From assembly GCF_019597925.1 (NCBI RefSeq), contig NZ_CP080442.1, positions 351,001 through 415,000 on the forward strand: 64,000 nucleotides of DNA, in the 5' to 3' direction. The DNA is from [Clostridium] scindens. Its GTDB lineage: Bacteria; Bacillota; Clostridia; Lachnospirales; Lachnospiraceae. The translations under genes and the position numbers were made by a program. Below are positions 25,181 to 34,520 of the stretch, piece by piece (within the stretch, counting starts at the first letter, position 1; each line of letters opens with the position of its first letter). Below the pieces are notes generated by a model. That model made no database searches. It was not told the DNA's origin and saw only the letters and a list, made by a program, of their open reading frames with translations.

Positions 25181-26614
25181 ATGAGCACCGTAGCCAATCC
25201 AAATTATAAGAAAGGTTTTGTCCCCTTTGCAATTGCAGCACTCCTGGTGAGCCTGATCGGCGGTTTTACCGCCGTTCTCGGCCCGGCCTTCGTGGCGGAC
25301 CAGGGGATTGACTATAATAATACCACATGGATTTCCCTGGCACTGGCGATGTCTTCCGCCGCATGCGCTCCAATCTTAGGAAAACTGGGAGACGTGCTGG
25401 GACGCAGGACGACGCTGCTTCTGGGTATTGTGATCTTTGCGGCCGGCAATGTGCTGACAGCCGTAGCCACGTCCCTGATATTCATGCTGGCAGCCCGTTT
25501 TATCGTAGGTATCGGAACAGCAGCGATCTCACCGATCGTTATGGCCTATATCGTAACCGAGTATCCGCAGGAGGAGACAGGAAAGGCCTTTGGCCTGTAT
25601 ATGCTGATTTCCAGCGGCGCCGTCGTGGTAGGACCTACCTGTGGCGGCCTGATCATGAATGCAGCTGGCTGGAGAGTCATGATGTGGGTATGCGTCGCTC
25701 TGTGCGTCGTTGTATTCCTGATCTGCACATTCTCCATCAAGAAGACTGCATTTGAGAAGAAGAGCATGGCAGGATTTGACAAGCCGGGCGCAGCCCTGGT
25801 AGTCGTATTCTTCAGTTTGTTCCTGTGCATCCCATCCTTCGGACAGAATATCGGATGGTCTTCCACAGCATTTATCGCAGCAGCGGCAGTAGCGCTGGTA
25901 GCACTTTTCATCCTGGTAATGGTAGAAAAGAAAGCGAAGAGTCCGATCATGAACGGCAAGTTTATGGCACGCAAGGAATTCGTGCTTCCAGTATTGATCC
26001 TGTTCCTTACACAGGGACTTATGATGGCAAATATGACCAATGTCATCGTGTTCGTACGCTATACGCAGCCGGACAATGTCATTATATCAAGTTTTGCGAT
26101 CTCCATCATGTACATAGGAATGTCCTTAGGCTCCGTTATCATTGGACCTGTTGCAGATAAGAAAGAGCCAAAGACGGTTCTGACATTCTCTCTGGTACTG
26201 ACAGCCATCGGCTGTGCGCTGATGTATCTGTTCAAGGCAGATTCCTCCGTCGCTATCTTTGCGGCATCCTTGGGAATCCTTGGATTTGGCCTTGGAGGAA
26301 ATGCAACCATCTTCATGAAGGTAGCGCTTTCCGGCCTGTCCAGCGAAGTAGCTGGCTCTGGTACTGGAACCTATGGCCTGTTCAGAGATATCTCGGCACC
26401 ATTCGGCGTGGCAGTGTTCGTGCCTATGTTTGCCAACGGCGTAACAGCGAATATTGCGAAATACGCGTCAGGCGGCATGGAAGAAGGCGCCGCTACGGTA
26501 AAAGCAGCCATCTCATCCATCCAGACGCTGACACTGGTTGAACTTGGATGTATCGTTGTGGGAATCATCCTTGTGAGAATGCTGCCAAGAATCTATCAGA
26601 AGAAAGAGGCATAA
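25181..26614 (+). CDS. baiG: Bile acid transporter BaiG (major facilitator superfamily)
   Basis: Proton-dependent importer of primary bile acids (477 aa). The hydrophobicity pattern gives about 14 membrane helices, as in the DHA2-like major facilitators. The loop 2-3 signature GKLGDVLGRRTTLLLG lies near residue 67, and a motif-C-like stretch SSGAVVVGPTCGG near 145. Two hydrophilic cytoplasmic loops include VEKKAKSP near 247. Its start is four bases after baiF with GAGGAG in the baiF 3' end. Known function comes from work on C. scindens BaiG expressed in E. coli. Confidence 0.94.
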   Translation: MSTVANPNYKKGFVPFAIAALLVSLIGGFTAVLGPAFVADQGIDYNNTTWISLALAMSSAACAPILGKLGDVLGRRTTLLLGIVIFAAGNVLTAVATSLIFMLAARFIVGIGTAAISPIVMAYIVTEYPQEETGKAFGLYMLISSGAVVVGPTCGGLIMNAAGWRVMMWVCVALCVVVFLICTFSIKKTAFEKKSMAGFDKPGAALVVVFFSLFLCIPSFGQNIGWSSTAFIAAAAVALVALFILVMVEKKAKSPIMNGKFMARKEFVLPVLILFLTQGLMMANMTNVIVFVRYTQPDNVIISSFAISIMYIGMSLGSVIIGPVADKKEPKTVLTFSLVLTAIGCALMYLFKADSSVAIFAASLGILGFGLGGNATIFMKVALSGLSSEVAGSGTGTYGLFRDISAPFGVAVFVPMFANGVTANIAKYASGGMEEGAATVKAAISSIQTLTLVELGCIVVGIILVRMLPRIYQKKEA

Positions 26615-26641
26615 ATAAGTTAAGAAAAGAGGTAATTATAA

Positions 26642-28627
26642 ATGGATATGAAACATTCCAGATTATTTTCGCCGCTTCAGATCGGATCCCTGACACTGTC
26701 TAACCGTGTCGGCATGGCTCCCATGAGCATGGACTATGAAGCAGCAGACGGAACTGTGCCCAAGAGGCTGGCGGACGTATTTGTCCGCCGCGCCGAGGGA
26801 GGCACAGGCTACGTCATGATCGACGCGGTGACGATAGACAGCAAGTATCCTTATATGGGAAATACAACGGCCCTTGACCGTGATGAACTGGTTCCCCAGT
26901 TTAAGGAATTTGCTGACAGAGTAAAAGAAGCAGGCAGCACGCTGGTGCCGCAGATCATTCATCCGGGTCCGGAATCCGTATGCGGCTACCGGCATATCGC
27001 TCCGCTTGGACCTTCTGCCAACACCAATGCAAACTGCCACGTGAGCAGATCGATCAGCATAGATGAGATCCATGACATCATTAAGCAGTTCGGCCAGGCG
27101 GCACGCCGCGCCGAAGAAGCAGGATGCGGGGCAATCTCCCTGCACTGCGCGCATGCGTATATGCTGCCAGGATCCTTCCTGTCACCGCTTCGCAACAAGC
27201 GCATGGATGAATATGGCGGAAGCCTTGACAACCGTGCCCGTTTCGTGATCGAGATGATTGAGGAGGCCCGCAGGAATGTGAGCCCTGATTTCCCGATCTT
27301 CCTTCGTATCTCCGGAGACGAGAGAATGGTAGGAGGCAACAGCCTTGAAGATATGCTCTACCTGGCACCGAAGTTCGAGGCTGCCGGCGTAAGCATGCTG
27401 GAAGTATCCGGCGGAACCCAGTATGAAGGCCTGGAACATATCATTCCTTGCCAGAATAAGAGCAGGGGCGTCAATGTATATGAAGCTTCTGAGATCAAGA
27501 AAGTAGTGGGCATCCCGGTATACGCAGTAGGAAAGATCAACGATATACGCTATGCGGCAGAGATCGTAGAACGCGGCCTGGTAGACGGCGTGGCTATGGG
27601 ACGTCCGCTTCTGGCAGATCCGGACCTTTGCAAGAAGGCAGTGGAAGGCCAGTTTGACGAGATCACTCCATGCGCAAGCTGCGGCGGAAGCTGCATCAGC
27701 CGTTCTGAGGCAGCGCCTGAGTGCCATTGCCATATTAACCCAAGGCTTGGCCGGGAGTATGAATTCCCGGATGTGCCTGCCGAGAAGTCCAAGAAGGTAC
27801 TGGTTATCGGCGCAGGCCCTGGAGGAATGATGGCTGCCGTGACAGCTGCGGAACGCGGCCATGATGTTACGGTATGGGAGGCTGACGACAAAATTGGCGG
27901 CCAGCTGAACCTGGCAGTAGTGGCTCCTGGCAAGCAGGAGATGACCCAGTGGATGGTACATCTGAACTATCGCGCGAAGAAAGCAGGCGTGAAGTTTGAA
28001 TTCAATAAAGAAGCGACGGCAGAAGATGTCAAGGCGCTGGCGCCGGAAGCGGTGATCGTTGCTACAGGCGCGAAGCCGCTGGTTCCTCCGATTAAAGGAA
28101 CACAGGATTATCCGGTGCTTACCGCCCATGATTTCCTTCGCGGCAAGTTCGTGATTCCGAAGGGACGCGTCTGCGTGCTGGGAGGAGGCGCGGTTGCCTG
28201 CGAGACTGCCGAGACAGTCCTGGAGAATGCACGTCCGAATTCTTATACCAGAGGATACGATGCAAGCATCGGAGATATCGATGTCACGCTTGTGGAGATG
28301 CTTCCGCAGCTCCTTACCGGCGTATGCGCGCCGAACCGCGAGCCTTTGATCCGCAAGTTAAAGAGCAAGGGCGTACACATCAACGTCAATACCAAGATCA
28401 TGGAAGTAACAGACCATGAAGTAAAGGTTCAGAGACAGGATGGAACGCAGGAATGGCTGGAAGGATTTGACTATGTCCTCTTTGGCCTTGGTTCCAGAAA
28501 TTATGATCCGCTTTCAGAGACCCTCAAGGAATTCGTTCCGGAAGTACATGTCATCGGCGATGCCGTAAGGGCGCGCCAGGCAAGCTACGCAATGTGGGAA
28601 GGATTTGAGAAGGCATACAGCCTGTAA
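26642..28627 (+). CDS. baiH: NADH:flavin oxidoreductase BaiH
   Basis: Paralog of BaiCD (661 aa), first assigned as the 4-desaturase for 7beta-hydroxy bile acids; reconstitution work indicates that it also reduces the C6-C7 double bond in the reductive arm. It has the same build: an FMN TIM barrel at about 1-335 with HCAHAYMLPGSFLSP near 162, iron-sulfur cysteines starting CASCGGSC near 341, the FAD motif VIGAGPGGMMAAVTA near 385 and VLGGGAVACETAE near 510. The C-terminal Rossmann part holds an insertion relative to BaiCD. A purine run AAAGAGG precedes the ATG. Confidence 0.95.
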   Translation: MDMKHSRLFSPLQIGSLTLSNRVGMAPMSMDYEAADGTVPKRLADVFVRRAEGGTGYVMIDAVTIDSKYPYMGNTTALDRDELVPQFKEFADRVKEAGSTLVPQIIHPGPESVCGYRHIAPLGPSANTNANCHVSRSISIDEIHDIIKQFGQAARRAEEAGCGAISLHCAHAYMLPGSFLSPLRNKRMDEYGGSLDNRARFVIEMIEEARRNVSPDFPIFLRISGDERMVGGNSLEDMLYLAPKFEAAGVSMLEVSGGTQYEGLEHIIPCQNKSRGVNVYEASEIKKVVGIPVYAVGKINDIRYAAEIVERGLVDGVAMGRPLLADPDLCKKAVEGQFDEITPCASCGGSCISRSEAAPECHCHINPRLGREYEFPDVPAEKSKKVLVIGAGPGGMMAAVTAAERGHDVTVWEADDKIGGQLNLAVVAPGKQEMTQWMVHLNYRAKKAGVKFEFNKEATAEDVKALAPEAVIVATGAKPLVPPIKGTQDYPVLTAHDFLRGKFVIPKGRVCVLGGGAVACETAETVLENARPNSYTRGYDASIGDIDVTLVEMLPQLLTGVCAPNREPLIRKLKSKGVHINVNTKIMEVTDHEVKVQRQDGTQEWLEGFDYVLFGLGSRNYDPLSETLKEFVPEVHVIGDAVRARQASYAMWEGFEKAYSL

Positions 28628-28657
28628 AAGCGGTTTGAGTAAAAGGAGGCTTAAGAA

Positions 28658-29212
28658 ATGGCAGTGAAGGCAATCTCAGGCAGCGACAAGGATCAGGAAC
28701 TGATCATTGATACCTTGAAGCATGCCAGAAGGCAGGAGTACACGCCCCAAAGGCTGTGCGAGCTTCAGAAGATCATTGAGACCCAGTATTATTACTGGTG
28801 GATCATGGATATGAAGAAAGAAGAATTCTGTCTGGAACTGTTCGATGAAGACTTCCAATACTACTATAATGGCTATCTGGCATCAACCAAGCCAGAAGAA
28901 CAGGCCAGGACATCCAAATGGGTCAATGCGCCTCTGGCAACGATGCATATGGGCCATCAGCCTCTCGTATGGCTCATGGACGAGAAAAATGCCAGAGGAA
29001 TCTTCCAGTATGAGGACCACCAGGTCTATCGGGAAAGCGGCGAAGTCGTGGAGACATGGATGGTATACTGTAATGATTTCTGCAAGGATGAAAAAGGAAT
29101 CTGGCACATCAAGACGATGCGTATGATCAAGCGGCAAGCTGACGGCCGCTACCATGACATCAATCCACCAGAAGGCTGGAAGCCAGAAGAGTGGGATACA
29201 TGTGATTTTTAA
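28658..29212 (+). CDS. baiI: Putative bile acid 7beta-dehydratase BaiI
   Basis: Last gene of the operon (184 aa), a SnoaL/NTF2-fold relative of BaiE, proposed to remove the 7beta-hydroxyl of ursodeoxycholate-type substrates. It keeps the HMGH motif (TMHMGHQPLVWL) where BaiE has its catalytic His83 and a tyrosine-rich helix before it (QYYYWWIMDMKKEEFCLELF). The N-terminus is about 20 residues longer than in BaiE. AAAAGGAGG lies before the ATG. The biochemical role is less well established than for BaiE. Confidence 0.9.
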   Translation: MAVKAISGSDKDQELIIDTLKHARRQEYTPQRLCELQKIIETQYYYWWIMDMKKEEFCLELFDEDFQYYYNGYLASTKPEEQARTSKWVNAPLATMHMGHQPLVWLMDEKNARGIFQYEDHQVYRESGEVVETWMVYCNDFCKDEKGIWHIKTMRMIKRQADGRYHDINPPEGWKPEEWDTCDF

Positions 29213-29219
29213 AAAAGGA

Positions 29220-29258
29220 GACAGGATGAATCTTCGGGGAGATATCATCCTGTCTTTT
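29220..29258 (+). terminator. Terminator of the bai operon
   Basis: Stem GACAGGATGA/TCATCCTGTC (29220-29229 and 29245-29254) that can extend inwards, followed by TTTT. It lies between baiI and the convergent malQ. Confidence 0.75.
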
Positions 29259-29259
29259 A

Positions 29260-30768
29260 CTATCCTCTTCCATATAATAATGTAAGTTCTTTTAATTCCT
29301 CGGCAAGGGCAGGGCTTAAAGCGTCCTTTTTAAAGCGCCAGCTCCAATTGTCAGAAGCCGTGCCAGGAATGTTCATGCGGGCCGTCGAGCCATAGCCCAG
29401 CAGATCCTGCAGCGGAAAGATACTGTAGCGGGCAATGCTCCCAAGGCAGGTACGGATCAGGCAGCGGCCAATCTGCGACGCGTCCTTGCAGCAGGTATAG
29501 CGTCGCACCTTTTCCTGACAGTCGGCCGGAAGATGCTGGTACCAGCCGGAAGTGGTGTCGTTGTCGTGGGTACCTGTGTAGCAGACGCAGTCCGGCGAAG
29601 TAAACTGATGCGGAAGATAGCTGCTCTCTAAAGTGGAATCAAAAGCGAACTGAAGCACCTTCATTCCCGGGAAATGGAAATGTTCTCGCAGCGCATTGAC
29701 CTCATCGGTGATGATGCCCAGATCTTCGGCGATAATAGGAAGATCGTCTCCCAGGGCATTCTGGATGGCATTAAAGAGTTCATAGCCAGGAGCCTGCACC
29801 CATTGCCCGTTGATGGCAGTCTTCTCCCCGTATTCCACCGACCAGTAGGCCTCAAACCCGCGGAAATGATCGATCCGGAGGATATCAAGGACATCCAGCT
29901 GGTGCCGGATTCTGGAGATCCACCAGGTAAAGCCTTCTTCCTTATGGGCATCCCAGGCATACAGCGGATTACCCCACAGCTGTCCGGTGGCAGAGAAGTA
30001 ATCCGGCGGGACCCCGGCCACCTTGAGGGGATAGCCGTCAGAATCCAGCTGGAAGAGATGCTGGCTGGCCCATACGTCTGCGCTGTCCATGGAAACAAAT
30101 ATGGGAATATCCCCGATAATCCGGATATCCTTTTGATTGGCATATTCTTTCAGGCGCATCCATTCATCAAAGAACAAGAACTGCGTAAATTGGTAGAAGC
30201 CAATGGCCTGTGACAGGCGGCTTCGAAGCTGCTCTTTTCTGTCTTCCGTGGGGGTGCGGTATTGCTCATCCCATTCCAGCCAGCTGCGCCCTTCATTTCG
30301 TTCCTTGCATGCCATGAACAGAGCATAGTCATTAAGCCAGTAGCCTTGTTCCTGGACGAACCTGTAAAAGCCTTCCTTCAGTTTCTGATTATCATAGCCA
30401 TCTCTGAGGAATTCCTGATATGCTGCTTCCAGGATATGCTGCTTCCAGGGGATCAGTGTTCCATAGTCTACGCGCTCGTCATCGGAAGCAGGGCAGTCCT
30501 CCAGATCCTTATCTCCTACAAGTCCCAGACGCTTTAAGACGGAAGGGCTGATCAAGAGGGGCTGTCCGGCAAAGGCAGAAAAACTCTGGTAAGGCGAGTC
30601 TCCATATCCGGTGTGCGTAAGCGGCAGGATCTGCCAGAGATGCTGGCCTGCCGCTGCAAGAAAGTCTACGAATTCGTAGGCAGCCTCTCCAAGATCCCCA
30701 ATCCCATAGGGCGATGGCAGCGAAGTCGGATGCAGCAGGATGCCGGAGAGTCTTTTTTTATCTTTCAT
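29260..30768 (-). CDS. malQ: 4-alpha-glucanotransferase MalQ
   Basis: Disproportionating enzyme (502 aa, standard bacterial MalQ length) of glycoside hydrolase family 77, which transfers maltosyl units between malto-oligosaccharides. The N-terminus SGILLHPTSLPSPYGIGDLG is diagnostic. The nucleophile region DILRIDHFRGFEAYW lies near residue 295, IIAEDLGIITDEV with the general acid near 343, and YTGTHDNDTTSGWY near 398 holds the third carboxylate. GGAGGAAAC precedes the ATG. It converges on the bai operon and is unrelated to it. Confidence 0.95.
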   Translation of the reverse strand: MKDKKRLSGILLHPTSLPSPYGIGDLGEAAYEFVDFLAAAGQHLWQILPLTHTGYGDSPYQSFSAFAGQPLLISPSVLKRLGLVGDKDLEDCPASDDERVDYGTLIPWKQHILEAAYQEFLRDGYDNQKLKEGFYRFVQEQGYWLNDYALFMACKERNEGRSWLEWDEQYRTPTEDRKEQLRSRLSQAIGFYQFTQFLFFDEWMRLKEYANQKDIRIIGDIPIFVSMDSADVWASQHLFQLDSDGYPLKVAGVPPDYFSATGQLWGNPLYAWDAHKEEGFTWWISRIRHQLDVLDILRIDHFRGFEAYWSVEYGEKTAINGQWVQAPGYELFNAIQNALGDDLPIIAEDLGIITDEVNALREHFHFPGMKVLQFAFDSTLESSYLPHQFTSPDCVCYTGTHDNDTTSGWYQHLPADCQEKVRRYTCCKDASQIGRCLIRTCLGSIARYSIFPLQDLLGYGSTARMNIPGTASDNWSWRFKKDALSPALAEELKELTLLYGRG

Positions 30769-30887
30769 GAGTTTCCTCCTTCTATACTATTTTCATACGA
30801 ATAGACCTCATTATACTACAAATTTGGTATTTTTCCTAGCATTGCTGTGTATGATGTTAAAGAGAATATGCTCTTATGAGGGATTCT

Positions 30888-31295
30888 ATGAAGAAACGAT
30901 GGGGAATACTGCTGCTGGCCTTTTGTCTTCTTGGCCTGACGGCGTGCGCCGCAGGAAAGCTGGACACGGAGAAGATACGGGATATTGAATTTACGGTTCT
31001 TTCCAAAGAGGAGGTGCCGGAGGAATTCATGACACAGATAGAAGAAGAAAAGAGCGGTCAGATGAAGCTAAACTATGGGGATAAAGGATACCTGTACATA
31101 GCCAGAGGATACGGAACCAAGAAGACCACCGGCTATAGCGTGGAAGTTTCCCAATGCTATGAGACCGGGAATTCAGTCGTCCTAAAGACCGGCCTTCAAG
31201 GGCCCGGAAAAAAAGAGGAGATTCTTAAGAAGAAGACCTATCCTTACGTGGTAATAAAGATGGAGTATACAGATAAACAAGTAGTATTTAAGTAG
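30888..31295 (+). CDS. Small lipoprotein with PrcB-like C-terminal domain
   Basis: Predicted exported lipoprotein of 135 aa. The signal sequence MKKRWGILLLAFCLLGLTAC ends in a lipobox (LTAC), so Cys is the lipid-modified residue. The mature part, with YLYIARGYGTKKTTGYSVEV and a C-terminal YPYVVIKMEY, resembles the PrcB_C domain found in protease-associated lipoproteins of clostridia. ATG 30888 is preferred to ATG 30876, since GAGGGA (30878-30883) is correctly spaced only for the former. It lies 11 bases upstream of the SipL-like gene and is probably cotranscribed. Confidence 0.75.
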   Translation: MKKRWGILLLAFCLLGLTACAAGKLDTEKIRDIEFTVLSKEEVPEEFMTQIEEEKSGQMKLNYGDKGYLYIARGYGTKKTTGYSVEVSQCYETGNSVVLKTGLQGPGKKEEILKKKTYPYVVIKMEYTDKQVVFK

Positions 31296-31306
31296 GAGGC
31301 GCAGAT

Positions 31307-32866
31307 ATGGAATATGTAACAAAGCAGATGCAGACTTACAGGACTGGCAAGACCATCACGGACCAGTTCTACATTGATGACGATTATAATGTACCGGACG
31401 CGAAAAGCGATGTGAAGAGAGTCATACTTGGCGAGGGAACGCTGGCGGTTGAGGATATGAAGATTGTGGAAAATTATATCCGAGTGGCCGGCAAGCTGAA
31501 CTTTAAGGTGCTTTATGTGACGGATGAGGGGGAGACACGCCTGTCCTGCCTGGAGGGACGGATTCCATTTGAAGAGATGATCTATCTGGAGCAAGATCCA
31601 GTGGGGGATCTGTTCATCCAGTCCTCAAGCGTAGATCTGACCGTCACGGCCATTCATTCCAGAAAATTAAATCTTAAGACCCTGGCTGAGATATCCATCT
31701 GCTCCGAAGGACGCAAGGAAGCGGAGATCACTACGGACATTGACAGTGATACGCCCCTTTATAAGCGGCATGAGAGCAAGGAACTGCTTCGGGTATTCAC
31801 CACGAAAAAGGATACATACCGCATTAAGGAAGAGGTGTCCATCGGCGGAACGAAGGAGAATATCGGCACGCTTCTGTGGACGGAGGTCAATAGCAGGAAA
31901 CTGGATACGAGGCTTGAGGCGGACGAACTGAAACTTCAGGGCGAACTGCTGCTTTTCTGTTTCTATGAGTCTCTGGATGGCAAGACGGACTGGATTGAAC
32001 AGACAATTCCATATGAAGGACGTATAGAATGCTATGGAGTACAGGATAATATGTATCACCAGATATATCCGGAACTTACGGATGTGAACATCGACGTGCG
32101 GATGGATGAGGATGGAGAAATGCGCCTGATCGGAGTTGAGGCGACCCTGGAAGTACGGCTGATCATATATGAAGAAGAGCAGGTTGATATCCTGTCGGAC
32201 ATCTATTCCCTGGAGCAGGCGTGCACTCCAAGAGTGACAGAAGAGTGGATGGAGCAGCTCCTGCTGCAGAATCACTCCAAATGCAAGGTGACTGAGCAGC
32301 TCTCCCTCCCGGAGATCAAAGATGATATCCTGCAGATCTGCCACAGCAGCGCACGAATTCAGATCGAGCGGACGGAACCGGCAGACAATGGGATTCAGAT
32401 TGAGGGCGTGCTGCACATCAGCTTCTTGTATGTAAAAGCGGATGATACCATACCTTTTGATACATGGCAGGGAATGATACCATTTTCCTATCTGCTTGAA
32501 GGCAACGAGACTTCCGCGGATATGGTCTATGGGCTGACTTCTGCGGTGGAGCAGCTCTCTATAGGACTTCTGGGCAGCGATGAGATTGAGATCAAGGCCG
32601 TTCTTGCATTTAACAGTTTCTTGAAGAAGCCAGTTCGGATCATGAACATCGAGGAAGTGGAGTTTGCGCCTATTGATATGGAAGAGGTGGAAAGAAGGCC
32701 TGGAATTACCGGCTACATCGTGAGAGAAGGCGACGCGCTGTGGGATCTTGCCAAGAGATACAGCACCACGGTAGAAGGAATCATGGAGGTAAACGGACTG
32801 GAAAAAGAGGAGATAAAACCAGGGGATAAGATATTGATTTTTAAGGAGAATATGAGTATACTGTAG
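31307..32866 (+). CDS. sipL: SipL-like spore protein with SPOCS (DUF3794) and LysM domains
   Basis: A 519-aa protein with repeated DUF3794/SPOCS beta domains through about residues 30-450 and a C-terminal LysM domain (GYIVREGDALWDLAKRYSTT, then IKPGDKILIF) at about 467-513. This is the architecture of SipL of Clostridioides difficile, which binds SpoIVA through its LysM domain and tethers the spore coat to the forespore. As I recall, the following genes ispE, gntR and spoIIR also follow sipL there, which supports orthology. GTAGGAGGCG stands before the ATG. Expected expression is in the mother cell; no clear sigma-E promoter could be assigned by eye. Confidence 0.82.
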   Translation: MEYVTKQMQTYRTGKTITDQFYIDDDYNVPDAKSDVKRVILGEGTLAVEDMKIVENYIRVAGKLNFKVLYVTDEGETRLSCLEGRIPFEEMIYLEQDPVGDLFIQSSSVDLTVTAIHSRKLNLKTLAEISICSEGRKEAEITTDIDSDTPLYKRHESKELLRVFTTKKDTYRIKEEVSIGGTKENIGTLLWTEVNSRKLDTRLEADELKLQGELLLFCFYESLDGKTDWIEQTIPYEGRIECYGVQDNMYHQIYPELTDVNIDVRMDEDGEMRLIGVEATLEVRLIIYEEEQVDILSDIYSLEQACTPRVTEEWMEQLLLQNHSKCKVTEQLSLPEIKDDILQICHSSARIQIERTEPADNGIQIEGVLHISFLYVKADDTIPFDTWQGMIPFSYLLEGNETSADMVYGLTSAVEQLSIGLLGSDEIEIKAVLAFNSFLKKPVRIMNIEEVEFAPIDMEEVERRPGITGYIVREGDALWDLAKRYSTTVEGIMEVNGLEKEEIKPGDKILIFKENMSIL

Positions 32867-32899
32867 GTACACTGTATACAAGATACAAGGAGAAAACAT

Positions 32900-33775
32900 A
32901 TGGATAAACTGGACTTAAAAGCACTGGGAAAGATAAATCTGGGACTGGATGTATTGGGCAAGAGAGAGAATGGCTACCATGACGTACGAATGGTAATGCA
33001 GACAGTGTATCTCTATGACCAGATTCGCATTGAGAAGAGGAAGGAGCCGGGAATCAGCCTGTCCACCAACCTGTTCTACCTGCCGGTCAATGAGAATAAT
33101 CTGGCTTATCGGGCGGCCAGCCTGCTGATGGAGGAATTCCAGATCAAGGAGGGAGTGAAGATCACCCTGGATAAGCATATTCCAGTGGCTGCCGGGATGG
33201 CTGGAGGAAGCTCCAATGCAGCAGCAGTCTTATTTGGAATCAACCGTATGTTTTCGCTTGGACTGTCACAGAAAGACCTGATGGAACGCGCAGTGTCGCT
33301 GGGAGCCGATGTGCCTTATTGTATCATGAGGGGAACCGTGCTGGCAGAAGGAATCGGAGAGATCCTGACGCCCCTTCCGGATATGCCCAAATGCCATGTC
33401 CTGCTCTCCAAGCCGCCGATCAGCGTTTCTACCAAGTTAGTTTATGAGAAGTTGGATTCTTATGACAGTATTGAACATCCGGACATTGATGGAATCATAA
33501 AGGGGCTAAAAGATGGGGATATTAAGAAGGTAGCCGCGAGCATGGGCAATGTGCTGGAAAATGTAACCATAGAGGAACATCCGGTCATCGAAGAGATTAA
33601 GAACGTGATGCGCAAGGAAGGCGCGCTAAATGCCATGATGAGCGGAAGCGGCCCCACTGTATTCGGGCTGTTCGAAGACAAGAAGAAGGCCAAGAAGGCC
33701 GCTGCCAGGATAAAGGAGTTACAATTAGCGAAGCAGGCGTACGTGACCAGCGTACATAATGCAAGGAGGAAATAA
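32900..33775 (+). CDS. ispE: 4-diphosphocytidyl-2-C-methyl-D-erythritol kinase IspE
   Basis: GHMP-family kinase (291 aa) of the non-mevalonate isoprenoid pathway. The N-terminus AYGKINL-type motif appears as LGKINLGLDVLGKRENGYHD, the glycine-rich ATP loop PVAAGMAGGSSNAAAVL lies near residue 95, and the C-terminal GHMP motif NAMMSGSGPTVFGLF near 250. The gene lies 33 bases after sipL and its stop overlaps the ribosome binding region of the next gene, so it is part of one unit. Confidence 0.95.
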   Translation: MDKLDLKALGKINLGLDVLGKRENGYHDVRMVMQTVYLYDQIRIEKRKEPGISLSTNLFYLPVNENNLAYRAASLLMEEFQIKEGVKITLDKHIPVAAGMAGGSSNAAAVLFGINRMFSLGLSQKDLMERAVSLGADVPYCIMRGTVLAEGIGEILTPLPDMPKCHVLLSKPPISVSTKLVYEKLDSYDSIEHPDIDGIIKGLKDGDIKKVAASMGNVLENVTIEEHPVIEEIKNVMRKEGALNAMMSGSGPTVFGLFEDKKKAKKAAARIKELQLAKQAYVTSVHNARRK

Positions 33776-34456
33776 ATGATGGAACCGAACTTTAAAGTGA
33801 ATATGAATGAGTACCTGCCTCTACGGGACGTGGTGTTCAATACGCTTCGCCAGGCGATCCTGCGAGGCGAGCTAAAGCCGGGCGAGAGGCTTATGGAGAT
33901 CCAGCTTGCCAATAAGCTGGGAGTTAGCCGCACGCCGATCAGGGAGGCCATCCGCAAGCTGGAGTTGGAAGGCCTTGTCCTGATGATTCCAAGAAAAGGG
34001 GCCGAGGTGGCTGAGATTACAGAGAAGAGCCTAAGAGACGTCCTGGAAGTGCGAAGAGCGTTGGAAGAACTGTCTGTACAGCTGGCGTGCGAGAAGATCA
34101 CCAAAGAAGAGATACGCGAGCTGGAACGCGTGGCAAAGGAGTTCCAGCAGGTAGTAAAGAGCAGCGATATTACCGAGATCGCGGAAGTGGACGTTCGTTT
34201 CCATGATATTATCTATACAGCGACGGATAACCAGAAGCTGATCCAGCTCCTTAACAACCTGCGTGAGCAGATGTATCGCTACCGGGTAGAGTATCTGAAG
34301 CGGGACGGCGTGTTTCCTCAGCTTATTGCCGAGCATGAGGCGATCATCCGTCATATTGAGAATAACGAGAAAGAGAAGGCCACGGAGGTCATGTGCAGGC
34401 ATATTGACAACCAGGTAGAGGCGGTGATCGACGTGATCCGGGCAAAACATAACTAG
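33776..34456 (+). CDS. GntR-family regulator, FCD type
   Basis: A 226-aa repressor-type protein. The N-terminal winged helix includes LRQAILRGELKPGERLMEIQ and LGVSRTPIREAIRKLELEGL at about residues 20-75; the C-terminal all-helical FCD ligand domain carries a metal-binding set of Asp, His and His (DVRFHDIIYTATDN, then AEHEAIIRHI). It directly abuts ispE (stop at 33773-33775). It belongs to a different FCD branch from the two regulators at 38-45 kb. Position between ispE and spoIIR is conserved in clostridia as far as I recall. Ligand unknown. Confidence 0.88.
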   Translation: MMEPNFKVNMNEYLPLRDVVFNTLRQAILRGELKPGERLMEIQLANKLGVSRTPIREAIRKLELEGLVLMIPRKGAEVAEITEKSLRDVLEVRRALEELSVQLACEKITKEEIRELERVAKEFQQVVKSSDITEIAEVDVRFHDIIYTATDNQKLIQLLNNLREQMYRYRVEYLKRDGVFPQLIAEHEAIIRHIENNEKEKATEVMCRHIDNQVEAVIDVIRAKHN

Positions 34457-34520
34457 CAGCTGAATAAAAGGCCTTTCATATGTCAAGACTCCTAATAACA
34501 GTGAAGGAGGTACGTTACAT

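Noticed and set aside
27182..28129. A 315-codon minus-strand open frame inside baiH
   Set aside because: Fully contained opposite a conserved flavoenzyme domain, with no start signals.
31667..32899. A 410-codon open frame on the minus strand across the sipL-like gene
   Set aside because: It is antisense to a gene with clear SPOCS and LysM domains, has no binding site and reads as no known family.
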